Shown piece after piece: positions 1-10,630 of a stretch of 64,000 bases of DNA. Location: positions 13,900,501 through 13,964,500 of the forward strand of contig LR990053.1 in NCBI GenBank assembly GCA_905147135.1. The letters are read 5' to 3'. This stretch comes from Blastobasis lacticolella. Taxonomy: Eukaryota > Arthropoda > Insecta > Lepidoptera > Blastobasidae. Each line of letters begins with the position of its first letter. Position 1 is the first letter of the stretch. The notes under the pieces are model-generated. The model saw nothing but the letters and a program-made list of their open reading frames with translations, was not told the origin of the DNA and did no database searches. A program made the position numbers and the translations under genes.

Positions 1-120
1 AAAGAATACGAGAAGCCTAAATTCTTGATCGAGTTCCTAAGTGGTTATCGAAATGCGGGCAAGCATTCTATCTATCAGGTTGCACAAGGGCCCTATCGAT
101 ACCAGTCGAGCAGCCGGTGA
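1..120 (+). other. Open frame running in from the window edge (possible partial exon)
   Basis: Frame 1 is open for 39 codons from the first base to TGA at 118-120. The codons look fairly balanced and the stretch is less AT-rich than what follows. I do not recognise the peptide, and no splice acceptor or start can be judged because the upstream sequence is missing. It could be the end of a coding exon, a repeat-derived frame, or chance. Confidence 0.15.
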
Positions 121-347
121 ATTTATTAAAAGCAATATTGTCAAACTAGTCGACAAAGAATTTGAAATTTTAAGCTTATTAGCTTGTATAATTGGGTTAT
201 GGAAAATATTTTGAGCGGATAGTGTTGGATGAGATGATAATAATGTGTGGAGAAGATACTTAATGTGTGAGAAATGTCGATTGGATATCTGGCGGGTTAG
301 TTACTTTATCAGCTGTTAATGTTATACGTTGATGTTGATTTTAACTT

Positions 348-361
348 TGATGCCATATTGT
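348..361. repeat. Target-site duplication, left copy
   Basis: TGATGCCATATTGT is repeated perfectly at 609-622 and brackets the truncated SINE-C. Confidence 0.8.
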
Positions 362-608
362 CACCATTATCTTAGCGTTAATGTGCCGGTTATGCTCTCG
401 ACGCACGAGGGCCCTGAGTGCGCCGTGACCATGATCCAAGATTTGACAGATCAGGTAATTATTTCAGCGACTGCAACGTGATCCTGATACCAGAGGAACC
501 TGACCAGATTGGATCAGGGTTACACATTCTGTCGCCTGAATGTGCAGGTTTCATCACGATGCTTTCCCTCACCGTAACATCATCGGTTAGTATTTAACTC
601 TATATTTA
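362..608 (-). mobile_element. SINE-C copy, 5'-truncated, with 14-bp TSD
   Basis: This is a copy of the repeat called SINE-C here, read on the minus strand (its 3' tail lies at the low-coordinate end, near ATTATCTTAGCGTTAAT). It contains the family landmarks: a 'tctcg..cgcacgaggg' block, 'gatccaagatttgacagatcaggtaatta', and 'cctgaatgtgcaggtttcat'. The tRNA-like head of the full copy at 47864-48222 is missing. It is flanked by a perfect direct repeat TGATGCCATATTGT at 348-361 and 609-622. Loss of the 5' part with an intact duplication is the usual signature of target-primed reverse transcription that stopped early. Confidence 0.8.
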
Positions 609-622
609 TGATGCCATATTGT

Positions 623-1713
623 ATAGGTCAGTTAATAAATTTAGATTTTTAACAACTAATTCATACCTACTTCTGAGTGTCCTCGTGGTTTAGATAAATA
701 TGTCACATGAATCATGATAGATACTAACAAATAGATTAAAAAGCGCACCGAAATCGAATGTGTAGAATCGCGAATAGGTAGAATTGCGTTTGTGTTGTAC
801 ATCGATCAATCCGTATAATAGGTTTATAAAAATTATGACATGGTAATATTTATACATTATGTATCATGACATTAACAAATGTGACGATATGGAACGAGAA
901 AACCCTATGGAATCCATACCACACTATTCTAAATAAGTAGTGAAGGTGACAATCAGGTGTCCGGGTGTGTAGGAGATTGTCAATCAATTAGTCTCCTGGC
1001 TTGTTTGTGTGCTTGCTTTTGGGTGTGTGGGAGATTGTATTGTTTAAAAACTAAGAGAAGACACTGGCGACGAAAGAAGACTAATATGAAATATCATTTA
1101 ATCAGAGAAGACGCTACACTATTCTACGTTAAGTTTTTCTGGCCTCCATAGGTCATAGCGATCAGCCCATAACCATTATCTGCTTTGCATGCTGTTTTGA
1201 ACACTGAGGATGCAGGTGGAACATTTTGAGTTTGGTGCTGGCTGATACCACACGCAATTAAAAACAATAAAATTAATTAACACTCAACTTACTTAAGTAC
1301 AAAGTTGTTGATACAACACCGCTCACGTCATTAGTTTTTTTATATCAAATAACGTAACTATAAATAAGATGCGTTTAATTCCAATAACATCTTGTTCTAA
1401 TAAACAACATATTTAAATTCCTTAACTATTGAGGCCAAACCAATATGGCGACCTTTGATTCTAAACTGTATCACTCTCTAAAACTTCATTAATTCCAGCC
1501 CAATTCTCACTAAAGGTTAAAATTATTAATTTTTAAAAGGCTGATAAGTTTTAGACATAATTATTTAATGCGACATTAGCGAATGCTTTTAAGGTGGCGG
1601 GAATTTGGGTTCTCTCTTTGTAAATGTTAATTATGTGTTGGTTAAGATTAAGCCTATGTTTATATTTAGGCTTGTACATTATATTTGTGTATTTTAGTGC
1701 ACTATCAGCACAG
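623..1713. other. AT-rich stretch, no gene seen
   Basis: No supportable gene. A 21-bp stretch at 763-783 (containing GAATCGCGAATAGGTAGAA) recurs exactly at 46597-46617, so part of this interval is probably an unclassified dispersed repeat. Confidence 0.4.
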
Positions 1714-1978
1714 AGACGACTCGGGGTCATTCAGTTGGTTAACATGGTCTGCCACGCAGAGGTCCTGGGTTCGATTTCCGGCCGAGCATAAACTGAAATT
1801 GGTCTGGGTGTAGTATGTATTTTAAGAATACATAGGTATATAAAAAAAAGTATATAAGTTATCAGTTATCTAACACAAGCTTTCCTTACTTTTGGGCTAG
1901 CCCCATCCGCCGCCATCTAGATGGCGTTATGTAAATTTGTCCAAGCATATGTGTTTATTTATTTATTTTTATTTATAT
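1714..1978 (+). mobile_element. SINE-B (tRNA-Gly-headed SINE), diverged copy
   Basis: The head 'tggtctgccacgcagaggtcctgggttcgatttccggccg' resembles the anticodon arm and T arm of tRNA-Gly(GCC), including a near-consensus RNA polymerase III B box. The body carries the family landmarks 'gaaattgg', 'gtctgggtgt', 'tatcagttatctaacac' and 'gatggcg', and it ends in a (TTTA)n-like tail. It is more diverged than the copies near 31.7, 33.2 and 51.4 kb. No clear target-site duplication was found. Confidence 0.8.
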
Positions 1979-3231
1979 AGAGTCAGAGCTATAGCACAAA
2001 ATCGTATAGGCATTTACCAATTCTACTATCAATTCAATTGTATCTAACTGTCCACTCACTCCAAACATGTAGAGGTACCTACAGGCAGTGACTCAATCCA
2101 TCATAGCCGACAAGAGTTTTCTAGTTTACTCGAGAGATGCGTCAATCGCACGCACCTACTCATAAATCCTAACCGACCAATCGATTGGTAGCCGTAACCA
2201 GCCGTATCCGCGAGCCACGAGTTATAAAATAGTAAACATTCAAATATATTCATCGATCACAAGTGTGTGGCTGAGTCGACATGGTTTTACGACGGAATCC
2301 ATTAAAATTCTTAATTAAATCAACGATTATAAATCACTAGACGCAAGCAGTGTCATGCATCCGACCAATCGGATTACGACTCACTTCGAGATGCTGATCG
2401 TTGCAAATGTTGCGACGATGTGTATCTGGTACACATCTACAGGTGGGTATACTGTGGATACGTTGTACCGATCACATAAAATGTATATTCAGATACGATT
2501 TATTCTATAAGGTAGCTCCTGTATTCTAAAAAAATGAACAACAAAAAGAAAAACACAATATCTGCCTGCAGTTTGTACGAAAGTTGCGAATAACGAAAAT
2601 AATCCAAAAACAAAGATCACCTGCTCAGAACAACAGGTCTATTAATTTAGTAACTTACCTATTAGATTTTAGAATGAAACAATGCTTATAATTTTACGAG
2701 GGTTATGTAATATTAGGTAATACACTACACTGAAATCTTTAGTCAATTTTGTTTTATAAAGCATTAATGTTATAAATAGGATTATTATCCATCGTAGTTT
2801 AGGTTTTCGGTACACCGTTCGGTACACCAAGCAATTCTTAAACTTACAAAAGTAATGTATAAATGTACAGGACGTTTATGCATTGCTTACTAAGAAACTA
2901 TCTAGACGGCTCCTTGTATTGCATAATTAGTAACACTACGGACCTAATTGTGACAAAGACAATTATTAGGTTTATAACTCCGTTGCTGTTTATTCACAAC
3001 TGATATTGATCTAGTTTATTACTGCAACTATGTTTATTCAATTCATATGATTTTTTCACTTAAGCTAGTTTAGCAACATTGTAAGGCAATCTATAACCTT
3101 CTGTCGCTGAGTTAAATGGTTTGCACGGAGCAATGAAAGGGTTAATTAATTGTCTGACTCGATCAAGTAGCAGTTGACGGTCTGATTGATGTTTCCTGTG
3201 ACTTTTCTTGTTTCCCGAACGCGATGCAGAG
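1979..3231. other. AT-rich stretch, no gene seen
   Basis: No gene or recognised repeat. The only small structure noted is a 12-bp perfect palindrome, CCAATCGATTGG, at 2177-2188. Confidence 0.4.
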
Positions 3232-3350
3232 TGATATACTAACAGTTCTTCAAGAACGGAGTGAAAAGGTTTTTGACGGGGTCGGCAACGCGTGGGTGAG
3301 TCCTCCGGTATTGCAAACGTCCATAGGCTGCGGTGGCTGCTTTTGCCACC
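3232..3350 (+). mobile_element. LINE C-terminus remnant, same family as 16.3-16.6 kb
   Basis: The stretch from 'gttcttcaagaacgg' through 'aggtttttgacggggtcggcaacgcgtgggtgagtcc' to 'tattgcaaacgtccatag' is closely similar to the copy at 16451-16545. In the LINE frame it reads FFKNGVKRFLTGSATRG followed by a stop, the end of a non-LTR retrotransposon ORF2. Only the last few tens of codons remain. Confidence 0.7.
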
Positions 3351-3377
3351 TTAGTGGTATAAAAAAACATACTAGGT

Positions 3378-3470
3378 GGACTAGGAGGCAAACGAGTAAG
3401 CTTGCCACCTGACGGAAAGTGGTCACCGCCGCCTGACTACCTCAACACGTGAGAGTCACAAATGCGTTGC
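3378..3470 (+). mobile_element. Dispersed repeat of the 'cacctgatggaaagtggtcaccgcc' type
   Basis: Contains 'gaggcaaacgagtaagc', 'cacctgacggaaagtgg' and 'tcaccgccgcct'. The same module recurs at 18650, 22125, 44215 and 45925 (plus) and at 27610, 28405 and 39505 (minus). It is probably a LINE untranslated-region fragment or a short non-autonomous element; its class is not determined. Confidence 0.6.
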
Positions 3471-3695
3471 CGTCACATTCAGTGCCGTCACTTTGAGTGT
3501 TTTTCAAATACATGGAGAACAAAGTCCATAAATACCCAAGTAGTATAGCGGAACGACGGGGATGACATGAAGTGTTCGACCAATAAAATCAGTCAGTTCA
3601 GACACCAGGATTTCAATCTTTAATTACTATATCGTAAATAACCCCGTAGATCTAAAGTATCTTAAAATTGTAGAGCGACTCTTCCAATACGGTCA

Positions 3696-3868
3696 GGTCA
3701 GGATCAAATTCAATCTGGTCGGGTTGCCCTGATAGCAGAGTTACGGAGGTCAGATAACAGTCGCTCCACTGTAATTATATGATCTGCCAAATCCTGGTTC
3801 ATGATCAAGGCGGACCCCGGCCCCTCGTGCGTTTTACACCGGGACATTAACGCCAAGATTATTATGAT
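3696..3868 (+). mobile_element. SINE-C fragment, 3' half
   Basis: Plus-oriented SINE-C: 'cagtcgctccactgtaatta', 'gatctgccaaatcctgg', 'gatcaaggcggaccccgg' and the terminal 'acattaacgccaagatta'. The tRNA-like head is missing. It abuts the LINE tail that starts at about 3869. Confidence 0.75.
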
Positions 3869-4012
3869 TTTTTTATTTATTTTATTTATTTATTTAACAG
3901 TTTATTGTGCACAGGAAATACATAGTGAATAACAGGCAAAGTAATAAATGGCACAACAGGCGCTACTTATTTCTAAAAGAAATCTCTACCAGCGGGCCTT
4001 CGGAAGCGTGAT
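3869..4012 (-). mobile_element. LINE 3' end, same family as 51.9-52.3 kb
   Basis: On the minus strand this ends with an AATAAA-containing 3' end ('gtgcacaataaactgtt') and a T-rich tail on the plus strand. 'gcgctacttatttctaaaag' and 'aaatctctaccagcgggcc' match the LINE at 51945-52337. The encoded residues RPAGRDFF are shared with the longer copy. Sequence further upstream does not match, so it is truncated after about 140 bp. Confidence 0.65.
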
Positions 4013-4731
4013 GTGATCATGAGACGCCGATAGGATAGGATATATTGTAGAGAACTATAAAACCGAACCTGAATATCAATATACTGACCTAGAAAATCAA
4101 AGAAGACTCCGCTCCGTACATTGACATTTGGAAAACATATTTTCCGAGTCGATAAATTCTTGTCAATACCTCTCGCGCAATTTGCTAGGAAACTAAGCAC
4201 GTTCGCCCGCATTTAATTGGCCTGTTAATTACTAGAATATGAATTGGTGTTTAGCGCCAGTTAGCTCATGTAACGTGGGTATAAATAATGTTAATAATAC
4301 CAATATGGAGCTCCGAGGTGTGGTCGATCGGTTCAATTATTGAGAACAGAAGTTATGGTAAATATATTGTAATGCAATTACAAGATAAGTTACCTCCCGT
4401 GTTGATGCACAGATGTGTCTTTAGAATAATTTCGTTTGTGTCGTAAAATATAATAATGCATACATAATAATATGCATGTGCATCGATATAAGTCGTTATC
4501 ATCGCGTCAAAATAAGTAAGGTTCCATTTCATTAGGCGCGGCAAAAAATATTTAGATCTCGCCCCGTCGTTCCATCGTTGATTGTATATATCATGGTAGG
4601 ATATTTAGATTTCTCTAGAAATCTTCTTCTTCTCCTTATCGAGTCGTCACCCAAAACATATTGAGACCAGAAACTATTTTTTTATTACAACTTTTCTAAA
4701 TACATTCCATCGGTCTCTATACAGCAATTCA

Positions 4732-4950
4732 TTAGTCTAAACCAAGATTTGAAGCACTGGCGTCTTCTTTAGAGAGGTCCTCAACTGCTGCGGTTAAAGC
4801 ATTCCGGGCATCCTCAGGGCATACACGTACAGCGTTTGGACTGGCCTCTAACAAGTCCTCCATTGCGCATATACGCCGAGTAAGAAACGAGGTGGTCCAT
4901 GGTTTGTGGAGCAACATATGAAACGCAACGGTCACACGCAGAATTTTCAT
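4732..4950 (-). other. Unrecognised 72-codon open frame containing an MEDLLEASPNAVR segment
   Basis: An open frame on the minus strand with an ATG-initiated sub-frame (MEDLLEASPNAVRVCPEDAR...) and an acidic C-terminal part. I do not recognise the family. The DNA of its middle ('tgcgcaatggagga' and 'aggccagtccaaa.gctgtacg') recurs on the plus strand at 26676-26723, where the encoded residues EASPNAVRNA are followed by a stop. Two unlinked copies point to a dispersed element or retrocopy rather than a single-copy gene. No promoter or polyadenylation signal was assigned. Confidence 0.3.
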
Positions 4951-5200
4951 TTATTATATCTTCATCTGAAATGGTTCACTTTGCATCGGCCCACCTGGCT
5001 GCCTATTAGCGCCTTACCGACAGGTCACGGAAGTTTGTTTGTCTCTATAAATGGTGTCCAGCTAGAATGGCTTATGGACATGTAGAGTAGAGCATCACTC
5101 ACTGACTTACTTAATAATAAATTCATAAAAAAGTAAATCTACTAATATTACGTTGTATTGTACCAACGCTCTAACGGTGACAAAAAACTTAATATTTAAC

Positions 5201-5298
5201 CATGATCAAATCTGGTCACGCCAATGACAGTCGCTCTACTGTTATTACCTGATCTGTTAAATCCAGGATTATGGTCCTGGGCCTTCGCACGTGAGAGT
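5201..5298 (+). mobile_element. SINE-C fragment, diverged
   Basis: Short plus-oriented piece with 'gatcaaatctggtcacg', 'acagtcgctctactgttatta' and 'cctgatctgttaaatcc'. Both ends of the family consensus are missing. Confidence 0.6.
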
Positions 5299-6647
5299 AT
5301 ACCATCCTACTGTTATACAGAAAACATCCCTCAATATCATCTAAAACAGTTCTAAAGTAGATACAAACTTCGTTCATGCTAAGCTAACCCACAGTGTAAC
5401 CCAAGTCTAGACTTACAACCACTTATGAAACAGGTAATAAAATCAAAGAACATCTGACTGTGTATTGGACAACTTATTAATTAAGTGTAAGGTAGGTGTA
5501 GGTATAACTGCTTACGCAAGTACAAGTATAATGAGTTTTATTGCAATATGTTCTGACTCTACTGGCGTCTTTTTAATTTAATGCCATCATACTGATGAGG
5601 CGGTATGCCTCCAGATAGATTAGAAATACAGTCTTCACGATTCACAAATACCTATTCTACCTACAAGGTAGTCCTTGATAGTTTAGTAACTTTAAGAGGC
5701 AAATGGAAACGAAACTGAGGTTATTTATAAATCTTTGTTAGAAATGCTCTGTAACGTTTTCACGTGAATTCCATGAACGTCTTTCTCGTCGTCCCAACCA
5801 AACATTTTCCATGGGCACTTCAGAAAAATTGTGTCACGAAAGATGTGTACTTTTGAAAGCTTTATACTCGTGAAGTTTAAAAGTTAGAAAAATGTTAGTT
5901 AAATCGTTGTGAAGATTCATTCGGCGATAATACAAAAATGTAATATGTTTCACATTTCCCCCATCTTCCGCTATGACGTCATAGATCGCGGAAGTGAGCA
6001 CTGAAAATGAAGTGTCGTAAACGGCACCCGTTCAGTACAACTCTCGCTAACACCAAAACTTCTATTTGGATTTGAACGTAAAACTGAATTATAGACATGT
6101 TAAAAACATATTGGCACGCAGAAATGGTGAGACCAAAGTCACTTTCAGATGTGAAGAGATAACGTCTTCATCGTTTAAGAAAGAAAGGAGGCCAAAAGAA
6201 GAACACCAGTTCAAACCAAGTTGGCGACAATACCGAGCGGTGAATCCGAAAGTCGACTATTTCTTCTTCACAGCCATGTTATTTTTCTTTATCTCTAGGT
6301 ATCTGATGAAAAGAACTAAACAGGAAGACAGTGTTTCCGTACATACAAAGTTGTCCGTACTGATATGGATTTTAAAGGTATAATTCATGATAAGATATTT
6401 GCTGGATTAACAGCCGAATCGTATTCACGAAAAAAAAACCGACTTCTAGGCTACTCAAACATTTTTAGCTACAATTCGCTGCATTGTTGAATAAGTATGA
6501 GGGGCATGTCAAATGGGAAACTACACCAACAAGAATATCAGGTTTCAACAGTATGATCGTGATCTCCCGTGCTTCGAGGTTATGGCAAAATCGCAGTTAT
6601 GGGGGGAAGCACACATTCAACACGGAACGAGTGATTGGGCTCGAGGT
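5299..6647. other. No gene supported; CRE-like palindrome and one long basic frame
   Basis: At 5971-5984 there is a 14-bp perfect palindrome CTATGACGTCATAG, which includes the CRE core TGACGTCA. Downstream lies an open frame at 6066-6383 (about 105 codons, lysine-rich, one hydrophobic stretch), but it opens at TTG and its only ATGs are late. I do not treat it as a gene. Confidence 0.3.
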
Positions 6648-6898
6648 CAGTGGAGCGACTGTTAATAGGGGATCCTGACCAAATTGGATTATGGTTACAC
6701 ATTCCGTTGCCTGAATGTGCAGGTTTCATGTTTGTTTGAAAACGATGTTTTCCCTCGCCGTAAGAGCATCGGTTAGTGTTCAACTAATTTGCATAATTTA
6801 AAAGAGTCATTAAAGATTCATTAATCCTGAAAAGAGAGATTGACGGGACCTCTCACTTAGGAGTCGAATCCCTTCACCACTAGATTACCGACGCTCCA
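6648..6898 (-). mobile_element. SINE-C copy with 5' head region, 3' end missing
   Basis: Minus-oriented. It shows 'cctgaatgtgcaggtttcat', then a small insertion, 'cgatgttttccctcgccgtaagagcatcggttag', and near 6860-6898 the reverse complement of a degenerate tRNA-like head ('caccactagattaccgacgctcc'). The tail half normally found at the low-coordinate end is absent. Confidence 0.7.
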
Positions 6899-6970
6899 TT
6901 GATGATGAAATACTGTTTTTTGCTGAAGACATGTGGTAATCTACATTCGTGGAGCAATTTGACCAGAATT

Positions 6971-6981
6971 AATTACTCAGA
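6971..6981. repeat. Target-site duplication, left copy of SINE-A chimera
   Basis: AATTACTCAGA recurs exactly at 7318-7328 and brackets SINE-A plus an attached LINE-like tail. Confidence 0.7.
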
Positions 6982-7317
6982 TTGGCCATGTGGTGTCCGG
7001 CAGAGTAGAATAGCACTAACCCCCTACACACGTGGGTGTCGTACGAGGCGACTAATGTTTTCGAGACCAAAAATTTAGAGTCTCCATAGACTGGAAAATG
7101 GGCAGCAGCATTTTCTATTGTTATATTTATTACACTGCGATCTCCAACCCGTTTGCCAAGCGTGGAGATTATGGCGATAAGCTCCCCTTTCGTGGGAGAG
7201 GCTCTAAGTCCTGCAGTGGACTGTATTGGGCTGTGATGATGCTATTTTAGCTTTAAGTCCGCCTTTGTACTATTTTGTGCATGAAGATTTAATAAATAAA
7301 TAAATAAATAAATGATG
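6982..7317 (+). mobile_element. SINE-A fused to a LINE-like (TAAA)n tail, bracketed by an 11-bp TSD
   Basis: From 6982 to about 7240 this is a full SINE-A: start 'ttggccatgtggtgtccgg', middle 'gcagcagcattttc', 'acactgcgatctccaaccc', end 'cctgcagtggactg' and 'gggctgtgatgatg'. Instead of stopping at the (GAT)n tail, it continues through 'ctttaagtccgcctttgtac', which resembles a LINE 3' end, into (TAAA)n. The duplication AATTACTCAGA lies outside the whole composite, at 6971-6981 and 7318-7328, so both parts appear to have inserted together. Confidence 0.7.
7288..7312. repeat. (TAAA)n microsatellite
   Basis: Perfect or near-perfect TAAA units forming the tail of the composite SINE-A insertion. 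Confidence 0.85.
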
Positions 7318-7397
7318 AATTACTCAGAGCACTAGTATTAGTACAAATATCTTCAACTCACTGTTATCATACGAGGTGTCTAATATCTTAGTAAGAG

Positions 7398-7472
7398 GCT
7401 GACCAGACCTGCCTTTGCCGGAAAATGGGCAGTCGCGTTTTCTGTTGTGTATTTTCAACACTGCGATCTATA
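7398..7472 (+). mobile_element. SINE-A fragment
   Basis: 'cctttgccggaaaatgggcag' and 'tttcaacactgcgatct' match the centre of SINE-A. Both ends are missing. Confidence 0.6.
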
Positions 7473-7837
7473 TATATAGATTATGACAAAATCTTCCACC
7501 AAAGTGGAGGAATTTTGTCCATACAGTATGTAGGTATTCCGTATAATATTATACATGAATACTACATACGCGGACATTGCACTAACCACGTGTCATCGTA
7601 CTCTATGGTCTTACAAATACCCATCGAAATAATATGTTCTACGTACAACATACACATTATTTCGATGCTAATACCTAAACTTGAAATGTCAAGGTGGGTC
7701 AACGAATTATGGCACTTATTTATTGTTTACCCTTCCATTAGCTAGCAAACTCTATGAGCCTGTTTTGTCAACAAATTGCTCAAATTCAAACTGTTATTAG
7801 AGTCTATAGAGCCGTCGGCTTCGACCGGTAATTCATT

Positions 7838-7985
7838 ATTTCAACCAAATTGGTCGCGAACTGTGCGGTTCCAAAGGAACTTGCTCTCGTGCACACTAAT
7901 GTTGTGGAATGAGCTCTCTGAAGAGTTTTTCTCCGGAGAGTTAATATGGAGTTCTTCAAGAAAAGTGCGGGAATTGCTTACCTTC
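7838..7985 (+). mobile_element. LINE ORF2 C-terminus remnant (LWNELS... motif)
   Basis: Encodes SRTVRFQRN...LMLWNELSEEFFSGEL, which matches the conserved 'RT.RF.R.F..RT..LWN.LP..VFP..YN...FK' tail of Jockey/CR1-type ORF2 proteins. A single-base loss breaks the frame at 'gagttaatatggagttcttcaag' compared with the copy at 16.4 kb ('gagtacaacatggagttcttcaag'). Non-functional remnant. Confidence 0.7.
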
Positions 7986-8169
7986 AAGCGGGTCGTCTAA
8001 GAGTTATTTAAACAAGAACTTGTTTAAATAGTGAGATATGGATATCTAGAGTGGATACGGCGAAAATAGAAAATCCGCATTCACTACAAGAACGCTATTG
8101 TTGGTGTGGAAATCGTCATTTCTCGCACTTACGTCCACTTGACAACGCTGAGGACGTCCGAGTTGAGAC

Positions 8170-8440
8170 CCAATTTTTCTTTGACTCTCTTTAAGTAAAT
8201 ACATAGCGAGAAGAACAGGCAGTAAAGTTCTCGAGGGGCGACCACGTATCGGAAGACGCAGCGTGGGTAGGCCTCCCACAAGGTGGACCGCCGACCTGGT
8301 AAGGATCGCAGGTACCTACCAGCTGGATGCGGAAAGCACAGGAGCGGCCTTTGTGGAGATCTCTGGGGGCATTTGCCCAGCAGTGGGCGTGTTCTGGCCG
8401 ATATGATGATAATGATGATGATGATGATGATGATGATGAC
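8170..8440 (+). mobile_element. RTE-type LINE C-terminus and (GAT)n 3' end
   Basis: One frame reads KVLEGRPRIGRRSVGRPPTR then WTADLVRIAG. This is the basic 'GRP..R..VGRP.TRW.DDLV..AG' segment that closes the reverse-transcriptase ORF of RTE retrotransposons. Downstream comes 'atttgcccagcagtgggcgt', a typical RTE 3' terminus, then a GAT microsatellite at 8404-8439. The upstream part (8046-8170) no longer holds a clean frame. It is a 5'-truncated, dead copy. RTE elements have no long terminal repeats and copy themselves by target-primed reverse transcription. Their tails are related to the tail of SINE-A in this window. Confidence 0.8.
8404..8439. repeat. (GAT)n microsatellite tail
   Basis: GAT units with one AAT interruption, at the 3' end of the RTE remnant. 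Confidence 0.9.
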
Positions 8441-10594
8441 GTAAGTACGATATATGTGTCGTCTTCTAGATCTTCCTAACTTCTTCTATTGCCTCTTCCA
8501 CGACTTCTAGACTGTCAATTCGTGTCACCGCGAACAGCAGCGGTATGAGGCAGTGATAGGTATTAACTCTTAAAGAAAAGTCAAGTTATTAACAAGTTTA
8601 TTACACAGTAAGAAGGAAACATAAACTACCATGTTTTCTCGGATATGCATATTTTGTTAGATTAGAAAACTAATGAAATTAACTTACTAAACATAGAAAG
8701 CAAATGATATAAGTTGAAGCCAATTTTGTACGAACATACTCGATTATTTGCACAGTAACCGATCCATCACATCTCGTTATCACTGAATTAAGTATTTGTA
8801 TATCTGGCAGACTTTTCTGATAAGTTAATTCTTGTAATCTGGGGATTCACCTTTTGTACCTGCAACGCTACTACGGAATATGGTTGAACTACGTATTATC
8901 AAGACACATTACAGACTTATTAGTAGACTGTAACTATCTGTCCTTGATTATTAAAATAGTTATAATGTACCACAAATTATAGAACCAATGTTGCATCATA
9001 TTTATAGGCGTAAGGGGGGAGCCGGGTGGGCCGTGCCCACCCCAGAATGATCTAGTGCCCACCTCAAGATGGGGTGCTCACTGGTTGTACTTTGGCGATT
9101 GACTCGGCTTCATCGGCCACCTCAGAAAATAGCCCTAGATACGCTAATGATCATATTGTGCATTTAGTGAATTGTCCTTGGTAATTAATTATTGTGAAGA
9201 TTCGTAGTATACCTACCAACTCAAACACGAGACTTGCAAATAACAACCGTCTGTGATGGCAGGGTATGTACCTTAGTAACACCTGTCGCATGGTTATCTT
9301 CGAAGATATATTACACTTGCCATTTATCTGTATTAAGTAATTCGACAAATCTATTTGTGACCAGACTTAACCAAATTTTCGCACTATCATTGAGGGAATT
9401 TTATGTTATATTTTGCAACGTGACTTATAATTAAACAGACCATTTCTGGATTTTTCATGTGTATCATCTTTTCACTCGCTTTTCTGCAATCTGTGGGAGT
9501 GATTTCGTAAAAGGAGACGGAAGTCCCCTAAAATACTGGCTATATATCAAAATTTTAAAATGCAGTTTTGTCATTGATATTTCAACCATAATGTACTTGT
9601 AACGTATTTCCGAAGATATTGCACATAGCTCCTATGTCCACTTTCTGTGGGTAATTTACGTAGACCTGGAATCTTGAAATTTGGCATGAAGCTATGTCTT
9701 TTACCTAGTCTACTACTGAGGTCCTTGCTAGTCAACCTCTGATATTTAGACCCTTAAATATGATTCGAGCGTGCAAGGAGTCGGTGCTATATTTTATTCT
9801 GCCGTGCACGATACTTCGCTGGAGTTGAATATCATCAAAACCAAAATGTTTGTATGGCAAACGGCTACCGTATAAGTATCTTAAAATCGCTATAGATAAG
9901 TTATTGATATTGGTCAAATATTTTAACGAAATCCTGTAAGTAGTCTCGAAGGGCATGAACAGATTCAGGATCTAGTAAGATAAAATATATCTAAGACAAT
10001 TTTTAACGACATCGATCTATTTGTGCAGGTAGGCCAAGTAATAAAACACGAATGCTTTATAAACAAGATCGGACATAACGATTTAACATAAACTACTTAC
10101 AACCAATATACGCAGTAACAAGACCCATGATGGCTATTAAATCAGGCTGGTAACGGCATTAATGTCGATCACAAATTTAGTAGTCCCTACCGAATGCTAA
10201 ATACCATAGTTACCAGTTACCAGCACATAGAGGTAAAAATATTTTATGAAGAATATAAACTGATAAACCGTGATATTATTTTCTAAGTGGTTTGAGATGA
10301 TTCAAGGCCTTAGCTAAAATCCATTGGTTTGGACAACATTTCTGTTTGGACTGCATTAAAGAAGATATCATGGACAAAGCCTCGGGGAAAATGCTGGAGA
10401 TGTGCTAAAAAGTTATAAAAACATTTTCACATAGTTTTTGAAGTAGAAAATTATCGTATATAGGTTGTAGGAATATACTTATGACGAAGTAAATATTTAT
10501 CTCGCAATATAGTTGAATTTTCAGAGTTTAGAATTGCACTGAACTCTTATTTCTCAATAAGTATAGACATAGGATTTTTATTATGCTTCTTCTA
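8441..10594. other. AT-rich stretch, no gene seen
   Basis: No supportable gene. A G/C-rich patch at 9005-9095 with two spaced 'gtgcccacc'-type motifs ('ccgtgcccaccccagaatga', 'agtgcccacctcaagatgg') may be a degenerate repeat. Confidence 0.4.
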
Positions 10595-10630
10595 AATAAA
10601 TAAATATACCTGGACAATTCACACAGCCAC
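10595..10630 (-). mobile_element. SINE-B 3'-end fragment
   Basis: 'aaataaataaatat..ctggacaattcacacagcc' is the reverse complement of the SINE-B terminus (ggcgctgtgtgaatttgtcc plus a TTTA tail). Only about 35 bp remain. Confidence 0.5.

Noticed and set aside
5971..5984. CRE palindrome as a promoter of a downstream gene
   Set aside because: No supportable coding exon follows; a single 8-bp core is expected by chance in this length.
6066..6383. 105-codon open frame with a basic N-terminal half and a hydrophobic segment, near a CRE-like palindrome
   Set aside because: It opens at TTG, its ATGs are late, no family is recognised, and frames of this size are expected by chance in 64 kb on six frames.
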